Below are positions 1-13,429 of a stretch of 64,000 nucleotides of DNA, one piece after another. A program made the position numbers and the translations under genes. Source of the DNA: Sphagnum magellanicum (lineage: Eukaryota; Streptophyta; Sphagnopsida; Sphagnales; Sphagnaceae); assembly GCA_021904315.1 (NCBI GenBank), contig CM038921.1:8834146-8898145 (forward strand). The letters run 5' to 3'. Numbering within the stretch: the stretch's first letter is position 1; every line of letters begins with the position of its first letter. Under the pieces are notes generated by a model. The model ran no database searches. It was not told the origin of the DNA and saw only the letters and a list, made by a program, of their open reading frames with translations.

Positions 1-59
1 CAATGTGTCAAAGGAAGTATTTAATAATTTCCATATCATATAATTTTTTTGAATCTTCT

Positions 60-2455
60 TCAGACCTGTTGAGGGTTCATTCTAGCCTTTGGAAGTATTT
101 GTCGTATTTCTGAAGTGCAAATATCCATCTTTGTTTTGCACAGTGTTGCCATGAGTTTCAAGCTTTCTAACTCTCTTCTTAAGTTTGCTTGTGAGCTCTT
201 CAAGCTCTCGACAAGTAAAGAGATTTTACCATGATCAGAACAATGTCTTGCATTTTCGTCCTCAAGTTGATCCTGCACTCAACAAAGAAAACATAATCCA
301 ACATTAGCAAGAATTAAACGAGTCACCTTCTCTAAAGCAAACTGATCGCTAGTGACAAAATGCCCATTCTCTGTGGTTGGGTGCGTAGTAATTCAATTTG
401 ATTGCAACTAGTTTCCTTCTCCACCAAACTTCAAGTTGGATTGTACAAAATGCTCACTCTTTAATGTTCGGAACTCAAACTTTTAGGTTGAAATAAGTTT
501 GTGAATCCCTAAATGAAATGAACTATCAGATAATTTCAACACTATACAGAACAGAAAGGATCCAAAAAGTGTTAACCACCAGGTGATATTGGGTTAAGCT
601 AATCCTAACAACAATCAGGAATTGGCCAGAACAATGGGCTTTGTAAAGCATGAGGCACCCTGTAAGTAGGTACCTTATATGCACACATGGAGGTGCCCTA
701 CACATGTAAGGGAACATGTAAGGTGCCTCTGTACATGTGTATGGCACCTCCATATGAGGAAGCACCCTACAAAGGACCTCTTCCAAGTTCCTTGGCATTA
801 AAAGAAAGGGGGTATACATACTATACACGTACATATACATAATCAGCAATTGGTGGCATTGCCTATTTTGTCTCTTAATAAGACATTCAAGCATTTCCTT
901 GGCTCAAGGTATGAGAGGCCCCTAACCTAGGGAGCAATTTGCCTCCTAGTGAATCGCTAGAAATTTTGACCTTTAATGTCATAATGACCCTCAGAAGCTC
1001 AGGGTGAAGACCTGAATAAGGACAGCATAAGGTGAGAATGATCGGGCTACGAAGTTTGGGGTGAAGGCACTGAGATGAAGGATAAGGCTGGAGTTAATTA
1101 ATTTTAATTACCCTAAGAAGCTGGGGGTGGAGGGGAATACGTACATTGATTTGTTGGATGTTGTCCTGCAACGCGGCAAGATCGTGGATTGCTGTTGTTG
1201 TGCCGTGCATTGATCGACATGTGAGTGCGCTTTCGGATTTCAGCTGTTTTCGGTACTCTTTTGCAAGTTGCAACAGCACTTGTCCACCGCTTACACCGCC
1301 GTAGAAACCAATGTTCAACAAGCCGATGGGAGCCATAACCAAGGTCGCCACAAGCAGCGTGCAAATCAATGAGGCGACCCCGAAACACACAATAATTCCT
1401 CTGCTAAATCTCACCGCTAGCAAGGCCCGTCTGCTTTTCTGTTGCACCTTCCGCAAACACTCTTCTAACACGTGCTTATGCTCCTGGAATAGTTGCATAA
1501 ACGATTCCAACTTGCCTAGCAAAGTTCCGTTCATGAAAGCATGCCGTTCTTCCGAAAATCTCTGGAGCACATTCTTCAATCTCTGTTGATAACTGAATCC
1601 GGCCGCGCATGAGGCCTTCGTCCCGTCCATCTCGCCAATGATTTCCTGTTGTTGTAACCCTCGAAATATAAGAAATGTCGGCAGCTGGCAGCATATATTA
1701 GTAAAGAGATACTAGATATTTTGCATTTCCAATGCCTTCTCTTGACTTTGTGTTAGTGGCTAAACACTACATGAGCAAGAGAAATCATGGGCTGAGTCCT
1801 AGAGGGAATGCAGGTTTCTTACTTTAAGGGACTTGTCTTGATTCTGAATCTCCTCACTTATGCAATTCTCCAAATCAGTGCAGAACAACTTGACCTGATC
1901 TGCGCTTTTCAGAAACTCTTTAACCAGATCCATTGTATAGTGGTCCTGGATGAGACCCTTCACGAATTCGTTCATGATCTCCATAGGTCGACAAACGACG
2001 TCGACGATCTTCCCGACGACATTTTTAACGATTGTAAGAGGCAGAATTTTTTTTTTCTTTACCCCATCCTTCAAAAGTATGGCTGCTTCCTCAGAATTCG
2101 TCAGAGCAAAATCTCGACACTTGTTCGAGAAGTCGCACGAGTCGTCAGATCGCGGCGGAGCTTGAATGTAATTGTTCTCGAAACTTTCCAAACTCTCCAA
2201 ACTCGTCTGAACACGCGCCACTCTATATGACATCGTCTCTGAAAACGGAGTGCCGTGATCCATGGACGGACTTCCATTCCCAGGGCCGTTGTGATCCATG
2301 GTCGAGCTTCCATTCATAGGGTCCGTAATCCGCGGTACAAGGCCTCGCGTCTGGTATCCCACGATGAACTGCGCCGTGCTCTCGCGGAGCTGTAGGAAGC
2401 GCTTTATTCTGGCCTTTGGACCTTGTGCCAGATTCTTCAGGTGCGCTGACCACAT
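60..2455 (-). CDS. UPF0496/DUF677 (AT14A-like) membrane protein, three exons
   Basis: Reading leftward, three exons join in phase 0: 2455-1823 (ATG start), 1645-1145 and 272-60 (stop). Donors are AAA|GTAAGA and AAT|GTACGT; acceptors are AACAG|G and TGCAG|G. The product is about 448 residues, somewhat longer than the roughly 380-400 usual for the family. Exon 1 carries a Gly/Ser/Met-rich N-terminal part and then the family core (CRPMEIMNEFVKGLIQ and a following LFCTDLENC). Exon 2 has a charged helical stretch, a hydrophobic segment at about residues 295-328 and the conserved tail KEYRKQL...HGTTTAIHDL. Exon 3 is a coiled-coil C-terminus. Family members are plant proteins with a central membrane segment, with reported links to cell-wall/cytoskeleton contact and stress; the exact role is unknown. 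The start lies only 47 bp from a tandem repeat array. No frame breaks were seen; expression is untested. Confidence 0.75.
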
Positions 2456-2502
2456 ATTCTCTCCTTCGTCTCGATCTGCACTTGGAAAAGCCTCCGTACT
2501 GA

Positions 2503-3832
2503 GATCACATGGGTTGTAACCAAAACAACGTGGTGAGAAACACTAACTAGAGAAACACATACAGCACGCTTTTGATCACAATATTGGTTGTAACCAAAAC
2601 CATCGCATGGGTGAGAAACGCCAGCTAGAGAACCACATACAGCACCCTTCTGATCACATGGATTGTAACCAAAACCATCACATGGGGAGAAACACCTAGA
2701 GAACCACATAGTGAGTGCTTCTGATCACATGGGTGAAAAACACAGCTAGAGAACCACATACTGTGCACGCTTCTGGGGTTGTCACCAGAACCACCACATG
2801 GCACTGGAAAACATTCAGAGAAACACATACTGCGCGCTTCTGATCACATCGGTTGTAACCAAAACAATCTCGCTGGGGAAAACACCAGCTAGAGAACCAC
2901 ATACTGTGCACGCTTCTGGGGTTGTCACCAGAACCACCACATGGCACTGGAAAACATTCAGAGAATCACATACTGCGCGCTTCTGATCACATCGGTTGTA
3001 ACCAAAACAATCTCGCTGGGAAAACACCAGAACCACATACTGTGCACGCTTCTGGGGTTGTCACCAAAACCACCACAAAGTGAAAAACACTTAGAGAAGC
3101 ACATACTGCACGCTTCTGATGACATGGGTTGTAACCAAAACAATCACATGGGGGAAAAACACCAGCTAGAGAACCACATACTGTGCACGCTTCTCGGGTT
3201 GTCACCAAAACCACCACAAAGTGAAAAACACTTAGAGAAGCACATACTGCGCGCTTCTGATGACATGGGTTGTAACCAAAACAATCACATGGGGGAAAAA
3301 CACCAGCTAGAGAACCACATACTGTGCACGCTTCTCGGGTTGTCACCAAAACCACCACAAAGTGAAAAACACTTAGAGAAGCACATACTGCGCGCTTCTG
3401 ATGACATGGGTTGTAACCAAAACAATCACATGGGGGAAAAACACCAGCTAGAGAACCACATACTGTGCACGCTTCTCGGGTTGTCACCAAAACCACCACA
3501 AGGTGAAAAACACTTAGAGAAGCATATACTGCGCGCTTCTGATGACATGGGTTAACCAAAACAATCACATGGGGGAAAAACACCAGCTAGAGAACCACAT
3601 ACTGTGCACGCTTCTCGGGTTGTCACCAAAACCACCACAAGGTGAAAAACACTTAGAGAAGCACATACTGCGCGCTTCTGATGACATGGGTTGTAACCAA
3701 AACAATCACATGGGTCAGAAACACCAGCTTGAGAACCACAAACTGTGCACGCTTTCTGATCACATGGGTTGCCACCAAAACCACCACATGGTGAAAAACA
3801 CTTAGAGAAACACATACTGTCCACCCTTCTAA
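2503..3832. repeat. Tandem repeat array, ~70-bp monomer, ~141-bp higher-order unit
   Basis: About 19 diverged monomers of 70-78 bp, each with a core like GATCACATGGGTTGTAACC followed by a gtgaaaaacacc...agagaaccacatactg segment. Between about 3,180 and 3,700 the monomers alternate in two types, giving a near-identical unit with starts at 3181, 3322, 3463 and 3602 (141, 141 and 139 bp). The left end is more degenerate. The unit length is a multiple of three, which keeps long frames open on both strands; these are not taken as genes. The array lies between the DUF677 start codon and its upstream flank. It is absent from copy B because of a deletion there. Confidence 0.93.
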
Positions 3833-6800
3833 AACTGTCACTCTACATAGTCGTCTTCGCAGATTAACAATTCCAACTCCGACCACTTACCATCAAGATT
3901 CCAAATCCATATGATAAACAATTCAAAAACCCACAAACGTATTTCAAATCCACTCGAGTCCAAATTCAAAATCTCATTAAAAACAATAGCAGGCACCAGA
4001 GATGAAAATGGTACCTCGTGCAGAAATCGTTGTGACCAGGAACTCTTGGAACTCAGTGGATAGAAATTGAACAAAACCCAGTACAACTCTGAAAAAACCA
4101 AAACTCGCCCGCGCATTAATCCACAATCCACCCCGTGGATCCGCAATTTGTTGGTCCTCAAACACAATATACTCGGGATTGGAATGTACAGACTGGTTAC
4201 AAAAAACACCAGTGCAGGCACTGGTTATATTTCAAGAGAGACACCGGACAGGACTCAGGACAAGAACACGTTTGTTACAGTAGGAGCTTATGGATCTGAT
4301 TCTGATGCGCGTAATGGTACGCGGAGTTCGGAGTTCGCTTCATCGTCGGCAGTCTGTCGGCAAGACAAGCTAGCTGCTGTCAGCGTTGTAGCGTGACTTG
4401 GAACCCTGGAATGGAGCGTGCGACTGGGACTTGGAGCGTCGCCAGAAGTAATCGATTTGGGGCGAAAAATCGCCAAAAAGACGATCCACTAATTCCAAAA
4501 TTTGGCGAAAATTCCTCCCTTTTTTTCCCATAAAAGAGTTGTCAGCTTTATCCCATTTTTTTCTTTCTGGCAAGCGTGTCGAAAAAGTCGCGTCAATTAA
4601 GCTGAAGTCTGTCTGGGGATGCTCGGCACTGTGGCTCTCTGGCAGGAGCGTCGGCAGCAACGTTTCTTTGACTGGTGAATTTCCGCCAAAATAATATTTT
4701 GAGTTATACAAAGGATTTTTTTCATAGAAGAATGACCCAAATTCGCCAGATTTTGAAAAAATTTCTTTTCAAATCACCAGATTTCTATGATAAGTTCCAG
4801 TAGGTAGCCAATATAGAAGGATTCTGTTTTTTCTCTACTTTCATATCTAGTATGTAGCCAAATTTAGCTAAATTATTTGGTGAATGATCGCCACTTTGGC
4901 TACAGCACAAAATCCGTAAAAGAAACCTTAGTCGGCAGACAGCTAGCTAGCTATTTACCCCAAAGTTAATAAGGCAAAAAAGTCCGCGACCATGGTTTTA
5001 GAACTCGTCTCATTTCACAAAATGCCAATTAAATTGCCAGATTGGTACACGCGTCATTATAGTGAATAATGACGGTAAATGTCACTTGAAGGGAAGGAAC
5101 TTAGGTTCCGCATAAAACCATCATCTGCAGCGGTGCTCAGTATGTGACCCTGCAAAAATATTTTCCACATTCAATTTTAGTAATCTACTTTTTTTCGACC
5201 CCACCATAAACTGGGACAGCAAACAGATGGGGAACTACTAATAGTAAACCACCTGGACCAATCATTATGATGGGCCAATTAAAAATACTTACTAAAAGTC
5301 AAATCATATTTATTAGTGCAGCTGCAGAGCATTGTGGTGCCTTTCACCAGTTGTGCTGAGCAAAACAATTTTCCTGACCCAAACCGGCATATTTTGACTT
5401 TTCTTCATCCACTTTTACTGTGCACGACCACATATTGAGCATAGCTGGAGATGTTCTAACTTCCACCGGACAGGAGAATTAACTCCTCAAAGGTTGCAGC
5501 CAGCCCGAACCTTGGGAATGCAACTTGGCTGTTACTTAGGTTAGCCTCTCTTAAAGGCCTAGATAGACTTGATGCAAGTGCCTTGAGTTGCGACGGTGGC
5601 TGTAATTTTTCTAAGCTAAGAGTTTGGGGAATTATGTCCTTTGGGTGGCCTCAGCATCCTTCAGAGGGTTAACATCTTAGTAAAAAATATCGCTCTTCCA
5701 TTGGTTGCAACCATGTACGATCAATTACTGTTTTAATTCAGCAAACCACATTTAATTACAAAATAAATACCTCTAACTTGAGAATATTCAGAGTTCACTT
5801 AGTGTAGGATAACAGCCAAGGCCGAGGGCATTACTGGAATAAGGGGCCTGCGTGAGGCAGTAGTCGAGCGTGAGCCCCTTAATTCGGTAATGCTGTCGTC
5901 CAAAGGCATTACACCACATAAAGACAGCCCAAAAAATTTCTTTCCAATTTAATGAACAAGATGGACGAAGAGACAACAAAAATCAATGACAAATATTGAA
6001 AGAATAAAATGAATATGACAAGGTGTGATTACATCTGTGGACCATGACTTTTTCAATTATACAATTGTCTTGAAAATAACCCCATTCAAAAAATAATGGG
6101 AAGTTTATGTAAAACATCTTTTTTCTATTACAATTATTGAATATGCCCAAGTTTCTTACGGGCAGAGGTAACGATTACATAAAAAACATGCAGAAAAATT
6201 TCTCAAGAGTTGATCTCGAAACGCGGAATGGAGAGTGATAGAACATGAATAAACGCCTACTATTTGGATGGGTTCTTGCCAAAGCATTTTGCAAAAAACT
6301 GAACGCTGAAATCTCGCCCCATGCAATCATAGATGAAAAATAAATCGATGCCCACATAATCTATGTATGGTAGAAAAGCATGGAATCAATACAGAAAACC
6401 ACAAAAACAACAGAGGTCGATCTTGAACACACAACTGTCAGAACAAGATTTTCACATTTGATCAACTAATTGGAAGATTGCTTCTGACATACATTGCAAA
6501 GATACATGAAAACAGAATCAATTAGCTCTAAAACAAAGAATGAAACCATCAGGAGAATTTTGGTACAACAATGCAAGGAAATTGTGAATTTTAAAAAAAA
6601 GAATTGAAACAAAACCAAAAAAGTTACAGGCACGAGAATCTTGTGAATGGCAGAAGTCCAATGCAATTCAAACACACTGTTGCACACATATGCAACACAA
6701 AGTTGAAAATCCAAAATCAAACGGCAGCAAAAACACATCAAAATGAGAGATCATTCCGACCAAGTGACGGTGCAAGTGAGAGCAGTTGGGTGCAGAGAAG

Positions 6801-8659
6801 GAATATTGCCTCTAGCCCAATGCTATACACTAGAAGGGATGGTCCTGATTATGTGTGATTGATGATCTACATTAGCCACGTTGCACCATAATATGACCTA
6901 AGATGGACAACATTGTTGTCCATGATCAACGGTTGACAATGTCACCACCTTTGACGACTTACATTGACGAAAAGATATCGTCAATTCCTACTTTTGGAAT
7001 GTTCTAGAACATTCGACAATGTGGCCGGCCACTATCACTTCACCAAGCAACATGTGGACGCCAACACTTCTCTTCAACGAAGGAGATCGACTCCATCTGC
7101 GATAACATCAACGGTCAACATTAATCAAAATAATATTTTTGTAATCTAAAGGATCGAATTAAACTAAATTGATATGTAACAGCTACAATACGAGTCAATT
7201 TTCAAGTTTTTAAAATATTAGTTTAAAAAAAAATTGGATGGATATTGAGCATATGAATTATGGATGAAACAAAACTTTACTATTTAATTTTTTATTGACT
7301 TAGACGTGTGTATGCTATAGATTTCTCATTTGGACAATTGAGATGATGGATAATATTCAAATTTAATTATAAATATGAATGACTTGAATTTGATAGATTT
7401 GTTAAAAATCCAACAATATAAATCTATTAACTTAAACCTGGACAGTATCGATGACTATACACACAAAATTGGATTTGATAACAGACAATTGAATGGCCTA
7501 TATTTGTTCAATCCAATGGTTAAATGTGATGACCCTTTTTTCTTGACCATGAAGAAACATGTGGAAATGCCACCCAATTCATGATGGAAATCAATCGACC
7601 ATTCAAATGCTTGGATGTTAGCAATGTGTTAGGCATCTAATGGTCTAATTGATTCACAAAAACTTATAAAAAGAGGGCTTGCCATAGGGCTTGACCTCTT
7701 TTGTGGCAATGCTCTGTCATGGTATTGACAATGCATAAGGTTACCTCATTGGGCATTGTCATTGTCTTTTCTTTTCAATTGTCACTTGTTTCATTTTTCA
7801 TTTTTTGTGTTATATGTCTTACATGCGTATCCTTTGTTTCTTTCCATTTGTCACTTGTGTTTCATTGTTTATTGTTTGCATCTTTTTGTATTTGGCAAGT
7901 TGTTCCTAGTTTTTTTTAAATTGTGCACATGGGATGGTGGTGATTCAACCACTTTCATTCAACTTTCAAGATTGCAAGGCCTTTGTTTTTTGTTGTAATT
8001 TGCATTTTTTTAGCATTTCATGTTTTTCCAATGTTTCTAATTCTCGATTTGCGATGTCAACACCTTGGACATCAAATACAATCTCTTTTGCTAATTTTTC
8101 TATTCATTTTTTTGGTTTGGTTGAGAATTCCATTTTGTGCATTACTCATTAAGGTAAAAACAAAGTCAAAGGAGCCACCCAAGTGAGTGGACATTCCTTA
8201 AAATTACATTTTTGTATGTTTGAAAGATCACAAAGGAAGTTTAATAGTTTGGATTGTCATAATTTTTTGGGGAATATTTTTCATTAATTACAAAGTTTAT
8301 ATGCTCAAAGTTTTATTGACTATTTTAGTTTTTTTCATTTTATGGTGAAAGTCTGGTGGTGCTGTGCATTACAGACTAATTTGTTTATTGTTGAATCCAA
8401 TCTACAAGTTGAGGTTTCTTAAGAACTGTATGCTTGATATTGTTTATGGTTGATGGATATAGTTTTGTTGGTTATTTTTTTTGTTACTTCTAGATTTAGT
8501 TATGAATGTTGTTGTGAATTATTTACTAACTATAGTTTTTTTTTAACAAAATTTAATTAATAAATAAAGGTTTCTTGGTATTTGGATGATTGATTTTGTT
8601 CTTGGTCATTAGATTTTATTAAAAGGATATTCACCAGTGTCGATGATGTTGCCATTGAT
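3833..8659. other. Duplicated non-coding flank upstream of the DUF677 gene
   Basis: No convincing gene. The part from about 3,986 to 6,900 is strongly conserved in copy B (22,190-25,250) and contains the DUF677 upstream region, so promoter and 5' leader signals probably lie in 3,986-4,900. From 6,900 to 8,660 both copies are AT-rich. A short open frame at 7,375-7,584 (DLLKIQQYKSINLNLDS) is matched by a longer one in copy B and may be a transposon scrap. Nothing else was recognised. Confidence 0.5.
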
Positions 8660-10755
8660 GAAGCAGGGGTTGAAGTTGATTCTAATGCACTTGGAAAAGA
8701 AGAAACTTTTGAAGTCAGTTATGAATCGGGGTTGTTTAATTTTCATGTTTTTTAAAACAAAATTAACCTTGTTAGTATAGTGAAGATGTGGAAGAGGAGG
8801 CCTATCTAGAAATAAGTCATGATGAAAATGATTTAAGCAATTCACAGCTCAAGGACTTGGATTCGTGGAACTTGAAAACATTTGAATTGTTAATTGATGA
8901 TGTAATGTCTTTTCAAAAATTTGGGCCATGAATGTTTTTGACACCTAGCATTTTTATACAAAGCTTAACGTTTCTATGTCGATAATGGATGCGTTAAATT
9001 TGAAACAATTGATCAACTATTTTTTAGAATTCATGCTATAAGTGGCGAGAAATAACAAATAATTATATCCTTTGACAAGGTTGTATGATTTGTGATTTTT
9101 TTGGTTTTATTTTATCACAATTTTTTTGTCTTTTGCCTTTTTTTCTATATATTTTTTGAATGAACGTTTTGTTGTTATTTTTTGTTGTTGTTGTACAATA
9201 TTGTAACATTATTTCATGCTTTTGGTAAAGTCATTGGGTTTAAAAAGGATGCACAGGGAGTCGAACCTAGCATGTCAGGGCCAAAGTTCAACATCAAAAT
9301 TAACATGATGCATTTGAAAAAGTGAAGTTAGTAACAAATGAAGTGATTAATTCATCTATTGTGATGGGCCTTAGTAGAGGGGGTTACATAGTCTAATGTT
9401 CTTTAATTGACAAAAAAATGATTTATGTTAAGTGTCGCAACCTTAGCCTTGGCTTGCGACCAAAACAAGGGCTTGTAAGGTTGTGGGCCAAGAAGGAAGC
9501 CCGAAAGTGAAAGAAATTATGAGGGAATGAACCCTCACACTCCCAAAGGAGCTTCCACTTTGGGAGTTGGACTCCCAGTGGACTCCCGAATGTTTAGAGA
9601 GCGATTGTAAGGGTCAAACCTAATGGCTCGAAAAGTTCTTTATACCATTAGAAAGCTATTGAAACTTAGATGTCTAAAATGGGCTCGCATGACCCATTTG
9701 GACATCTGAAACACAAGTTATGGCCAAAAGAAGAGCCGAGAGTCAAATTGGCAGTTTGACTTCCGATCATTAAAAGTTGGGAATCGACGTGATTTCCTTG
9801 TGTGCAGGTGGCATACAACATATCGTTGGAAAGCTCTCAAGAGGGCTACAACTTTGTTTTAGACCTCATCTCAGTTGGAGGTCTGCATACAAAGTTATGA
9901 GGCCCAAAAGTTGCGGGAGTCCCAACTTTGACAATTTCGAAACTCCCAATTGGGAGTCCTAGGACAAAAAGGCATTTGGATGTGGCTTTCGTGGAGAGGC
10001 ACAGAGTATACTATAAAGGGGAAGGTGGTGGTTTCCCCCAAAGTTTGGGCCGTGGTGAGTCTTGTGAGTCCAAGTTACCCGTGGTTCGTTTTAACACCCA
10101 AAGTGCTTCAACTATGCACTAATCACCTTTTGTTGGTTTTGTGCAGGTCCATGTGAATAGTTGATGCTTGTCACTCTTCCTAGTCCCATCCTGGGCTCCA
10201 GCACGCCCCTCTACCCCCTCAAAGTGCTATAAGCTAGGGAACATGCCCCGACTTTTTGCTCTTTTGTTGTTTTCAATTTGGACTCACATTTGAGTCCATT
10301 GAGGAGCTTGGGGGTGCGTCATTAAGCCAAGAAAAATGCCAACTAATGATACCTCAAAATCTAAACCTCCATTTCAAATATTTTTACATTTAAAATTTTG
10401 TGATTCATGGTGCAATTGAATTATGAAAAATTGACATGAATATGTTACATGAAGACAAATTCAATCATTTTTTGAAGTTTTTAAAAATTCTTTGTCTTTT
10501 TCTTTTTCTTGTATGTCATTTTTATGTTTCTTTGTTTGGATTTTGTGTTTGTTTTTTCTTTACAAGTATCAACAAGGTCAATGAAAAAACTAGAAGTTTG
10601 ATGTTGACCATTGTGCTTTGGAACATCATCACCCAACTACGAACTATTTACATTATTGACGTCATTGAAACATATAAGGCAGTGATTATGCATTGACTTG
10701 TCTTTACTAATTCCCTATTGCATCCATTTTTTCTCACTCTAAAGATCGAATACTT
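8660..10755 (+). pseudogene. Crypton-like tyrosine recombinase relic, copy A (truncated, LTR-interrupted)
   Basis: Pieces match the recombinase relic of copy B: an acidic exon (YSEDVEEEAYLEISHDEN, about 8,779), an N-terminal helical piece (NLKQLINYFLEF, about 8,998), and after the LTR insertion the NFVIHGAIEL segment (about 10,397) and a HPFFLTL segment near 10,720. Stops and frameshifts break every part (for example TGA after QKFGP). A solo LTR at 9,433-10,321 interrupts it. Similarity ends before the catalytic histidine/tyrosine region, so this copy has lost the active-site end. The identification depends on the copy B reading. Confidence 0.5.
9433..10321 (+). mobile_element. Solo LTR 1 (TGTCGCAACC family, 889 bp)
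   Basis: Starts TGTCGCAACC and ends GCGTCA, flanked by a perfect 5-bp duplication TTAAG (9,428-9,432 and 10,322-10,326). Copy B keeps the empty site: its sequence reads through ttatgttaagccaagaaaaatg near 27,510-27,530. No internal retroelement region is present, so it is a solo LTR. It is the most diverged of three family members here. It retains a TATA-like CTATAAAGG near 10,011 and the family palindrome near 9,738-9,763. It inserted after the segment was duplicated, or was never present in the copy B lineage. Confidence 0.93.
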
Positions 10756-13429
10756 CAAACTTTAATAAATTGATTTGGAATTTTGGACACATTTAATGAA
10801 TTCCTCATTTTGATGCTTCGTTATGGCACAAAAGGATCCTTTGTGGCAATATACTTCATTACCATAGTAATAATAAAAAAACATAAGCCATTCGATTTTC
10901 AAAATCATTTAGATTTGTGGTTAAACACGAGTAGTTAAAAGACCTCTATGAAAGAAGATTGTTTAATTTGACCTTCTTGTTTTATTGTTCCTAATGAATT
11001 TAAGAAGATTTTCAATCCCACTAAAACCATTTTCTAGCCCTTTTATCTTGATTGCATCCACTTGTCATGTTAAAATGTGTGAGAAATTTGATATTCAGTC
11101 TTATTATATGTGCACCAAGTAGATCATTCAAACACATTTTTCACTTTTCAAATCTAAGCCAAATCCAAACCATTTGGACATTTTTAATAATATATTTCAG
11201 ATTTTCCAAAGGATTAAAAACCATGACCATATGTATACCTACTGTCATGTGATTGCAAGGGAGACAATATTTTTATACCATGGATTTTATTATTATTATT
11301 ATTTTTCCTTCCAACTATGTGATATGGAAAATTTGGTGAATTTTTTTCCCAAAAAATAAGTTGAATTTACACTAGAGCAAAATAATTTCAAAGTTTTTCC
11401 CAATTTTTGGTTCCATAAAGTGATAAAATTTGTCCAAAGAAATCATTGATCTGGATATACCATGTTGGAAATGACATTAGCCTTTGGACATTGATGGTTA
11501 TTATGTTTGCACTTGTTTGTACAAAATATAGAAAATTATCTTGTTATGTATAATATATCTACAATATGTATTTTTTAGTTTCTTATTGTTTCTTATTAGT
11601 TTCTTTTTGTATAGAAGAAACATTTTCACAATGACCATGATCAAAGGATCAATGTTTGGACACAAAGTATAGTTTAAACAAAACAAATTGAAAGTGTTGC
11701 CTTTTTCAGTTAAATGTTATTTTTAGAAAAATGTAAGATGTGGTTGCCTTGTTTCCACCTTGATTTTTTTCTATCAAGATTTAATTATCAACCACAATAT
11801 TAACAAATTCAATAATTGAATGCTAAATGGGTCATATTGTTATAGGGTGCTTCAAACTTCAAACCCTAGTCTCCTCATTGTTGAAATATGAAATGAACTG
11901 ATTTGCAACAACTTAAGCATAATAGGTTTTGGAATTGGGTAACATGATGATTTCCTGATGTGTTCATGATGGGATGAACACCAATTTTCATCTCAAAATA
12001 TCAATTTGCAAGGCAAAATGGACATGGTGTTCAACATGGTAAACAATAATACTAAAATAGTTCATAAATTTTCAATTGAACCTTGAAGGAATAAGTTTGA
12101 TGTTCAAGGTGTCTATATGGTTTACACCAAAAATAGTGGGTATAATGAACTTGACATGAAGCTCATATAATTGTCTTCATTATGTCGAGTTTATTTTTTT
12201 GGGTCATGCCCACACTTTCTTGCATGTTCAAGTTTTCTTTGTTGGATTTTATATTCTAACTTATGGCTAATTAAAGCCCTTGCACCAATGTTGTGATTTA
12301 ATTTCTTTGGTTTAAGATCCTATTGATTAACCCTATTGTTAATGTTAGCAAATGTTAAACATTGTATTAAAATTAGTGAACTTTAAAATGGTAACAGCTT
12401 AAAATGGACATTTAATTTTATTCATGAAAGCACATTTTTTGTTTTAAAAAATGGTCTCTAAATTAAAGTAATTGAAATTAGTCATGTTATTGCCATATTT
12501 AGTAGTGGAAGGTGGGCCCAAATAATAAATTGAAGAAAACCATATGCAACAAAAAGTGAGCATTTGTTGTAGATTGATTGAAGGCTTCATATTGTGATTT
12601 AAACTATTTTTCTCATTAATCACATTATTATAATATATAACCTGGCTTTGTTTCAAAATAATGTTGGCTAGTTTGAGTGAAATGGTTAAAACATTTTAAT
12701 GAAAAAATTAATTCAATCAAATAGCATATTCAAACCATAAATAATATTTCATCTAGCCATTCAAGCACACTAATTGGTCACACAAAATACACACCAAACA
12801 CCTTAACAAGCACCTAACCATTACAATGTTATTATTTTTAAGCATGATTAGATTAGCACTAGGCACCTAAGCATTTCAAATGCAATAGTTGATCACACAT
12901 AATCCAACAACACACAATTTAACAAACACCATGAACTCCATGTTAAATTTGTAGTTGTTTATCAAAATGCAAGGTGAAACACTTGAAAAAAAATCTTTTT
13001 TATCAAAGTTTAGATGAAGGGAGTGAAATTGAATATGCAATTAGTTGCAATAAGTAGTGGGCCCAAAGAGAGGAGAATGATCTTCCTATGTCCTTTCAAT
13101 GTCAACAAAGCCAACAAAATATTACAAGCAACCAAAAATTCGACAGCCAATATGATAGTGGCAATGCACAAGGACTTAGTGAAAACAATAAAAAACAAGA
13201 TTTGATTTGCAAAAAATGTGCATGGAAACAAACGAATGTGAGAAAATGGCAATGGATTAGATGTTTTTTCAAGTTTAACATGCCATCCCAATAGTTGAAG
13301 GTGGTTAAAACATCGCAAGTGTAACATAATTTTGGGGGGTCCCGATTACCCTAGGTTGAGAAACTACTTGTATGGGGTGATGCTCAATAGAAGTAGAGGC
13401 AAGTTACGTTTTGTTCAAAAACATGAGGA
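10756..13429. other. AT-rich intergenic DNA, nothing recognised
   Basis: No frame longer than about 105 codons and no domain recognised on either strand. Composition is AT-rich with many short homopolymer runs. It may include the 5' end of the pogo-type element whose transposase relic starts near 13,430, but no terminal repeat was located. Confidence 0.5.

Larger units (their letters stand above)
1..10755 (+). repeat. Segmental duplication, copy A
   Basis: Nearly every stretch from the first base to about 10,755 has a counterpart in the same order and orientation at 20,172-27,965. The offset is 20,171 bp over the first 2 kb, where the copies differ by scattered substitutions. Copy A alone carries the tandem repeat at 2,503-3,832, about 120 bp near 4,755-4,880, about 340 bp near 8,310-8,650, and the solo LTR at 9,433-10,321. 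Similarity stops abruptly near 10,755, inside the recombinase relic. The left edge lies outside the window, because the match is already complete at base 1. Confidence 0.93.

Noticed and set aside
2941-3583. Open frames of about 200 codons on both strands in the tandem array
   Set aside because: The 141-bp unit is a multiple of three, so any frame without a stop in one unit stays open through all units. Both strands are open at once, and the residues follow the DNA repeat exactly.
3838-4711. Minus-strand frames of 127 and 113 codons upstream of the DUF677 array
   Set aside because: The copy B equivalents differ by frame-changing indels and no domain was recognised; more likely promoter and leader sequence.
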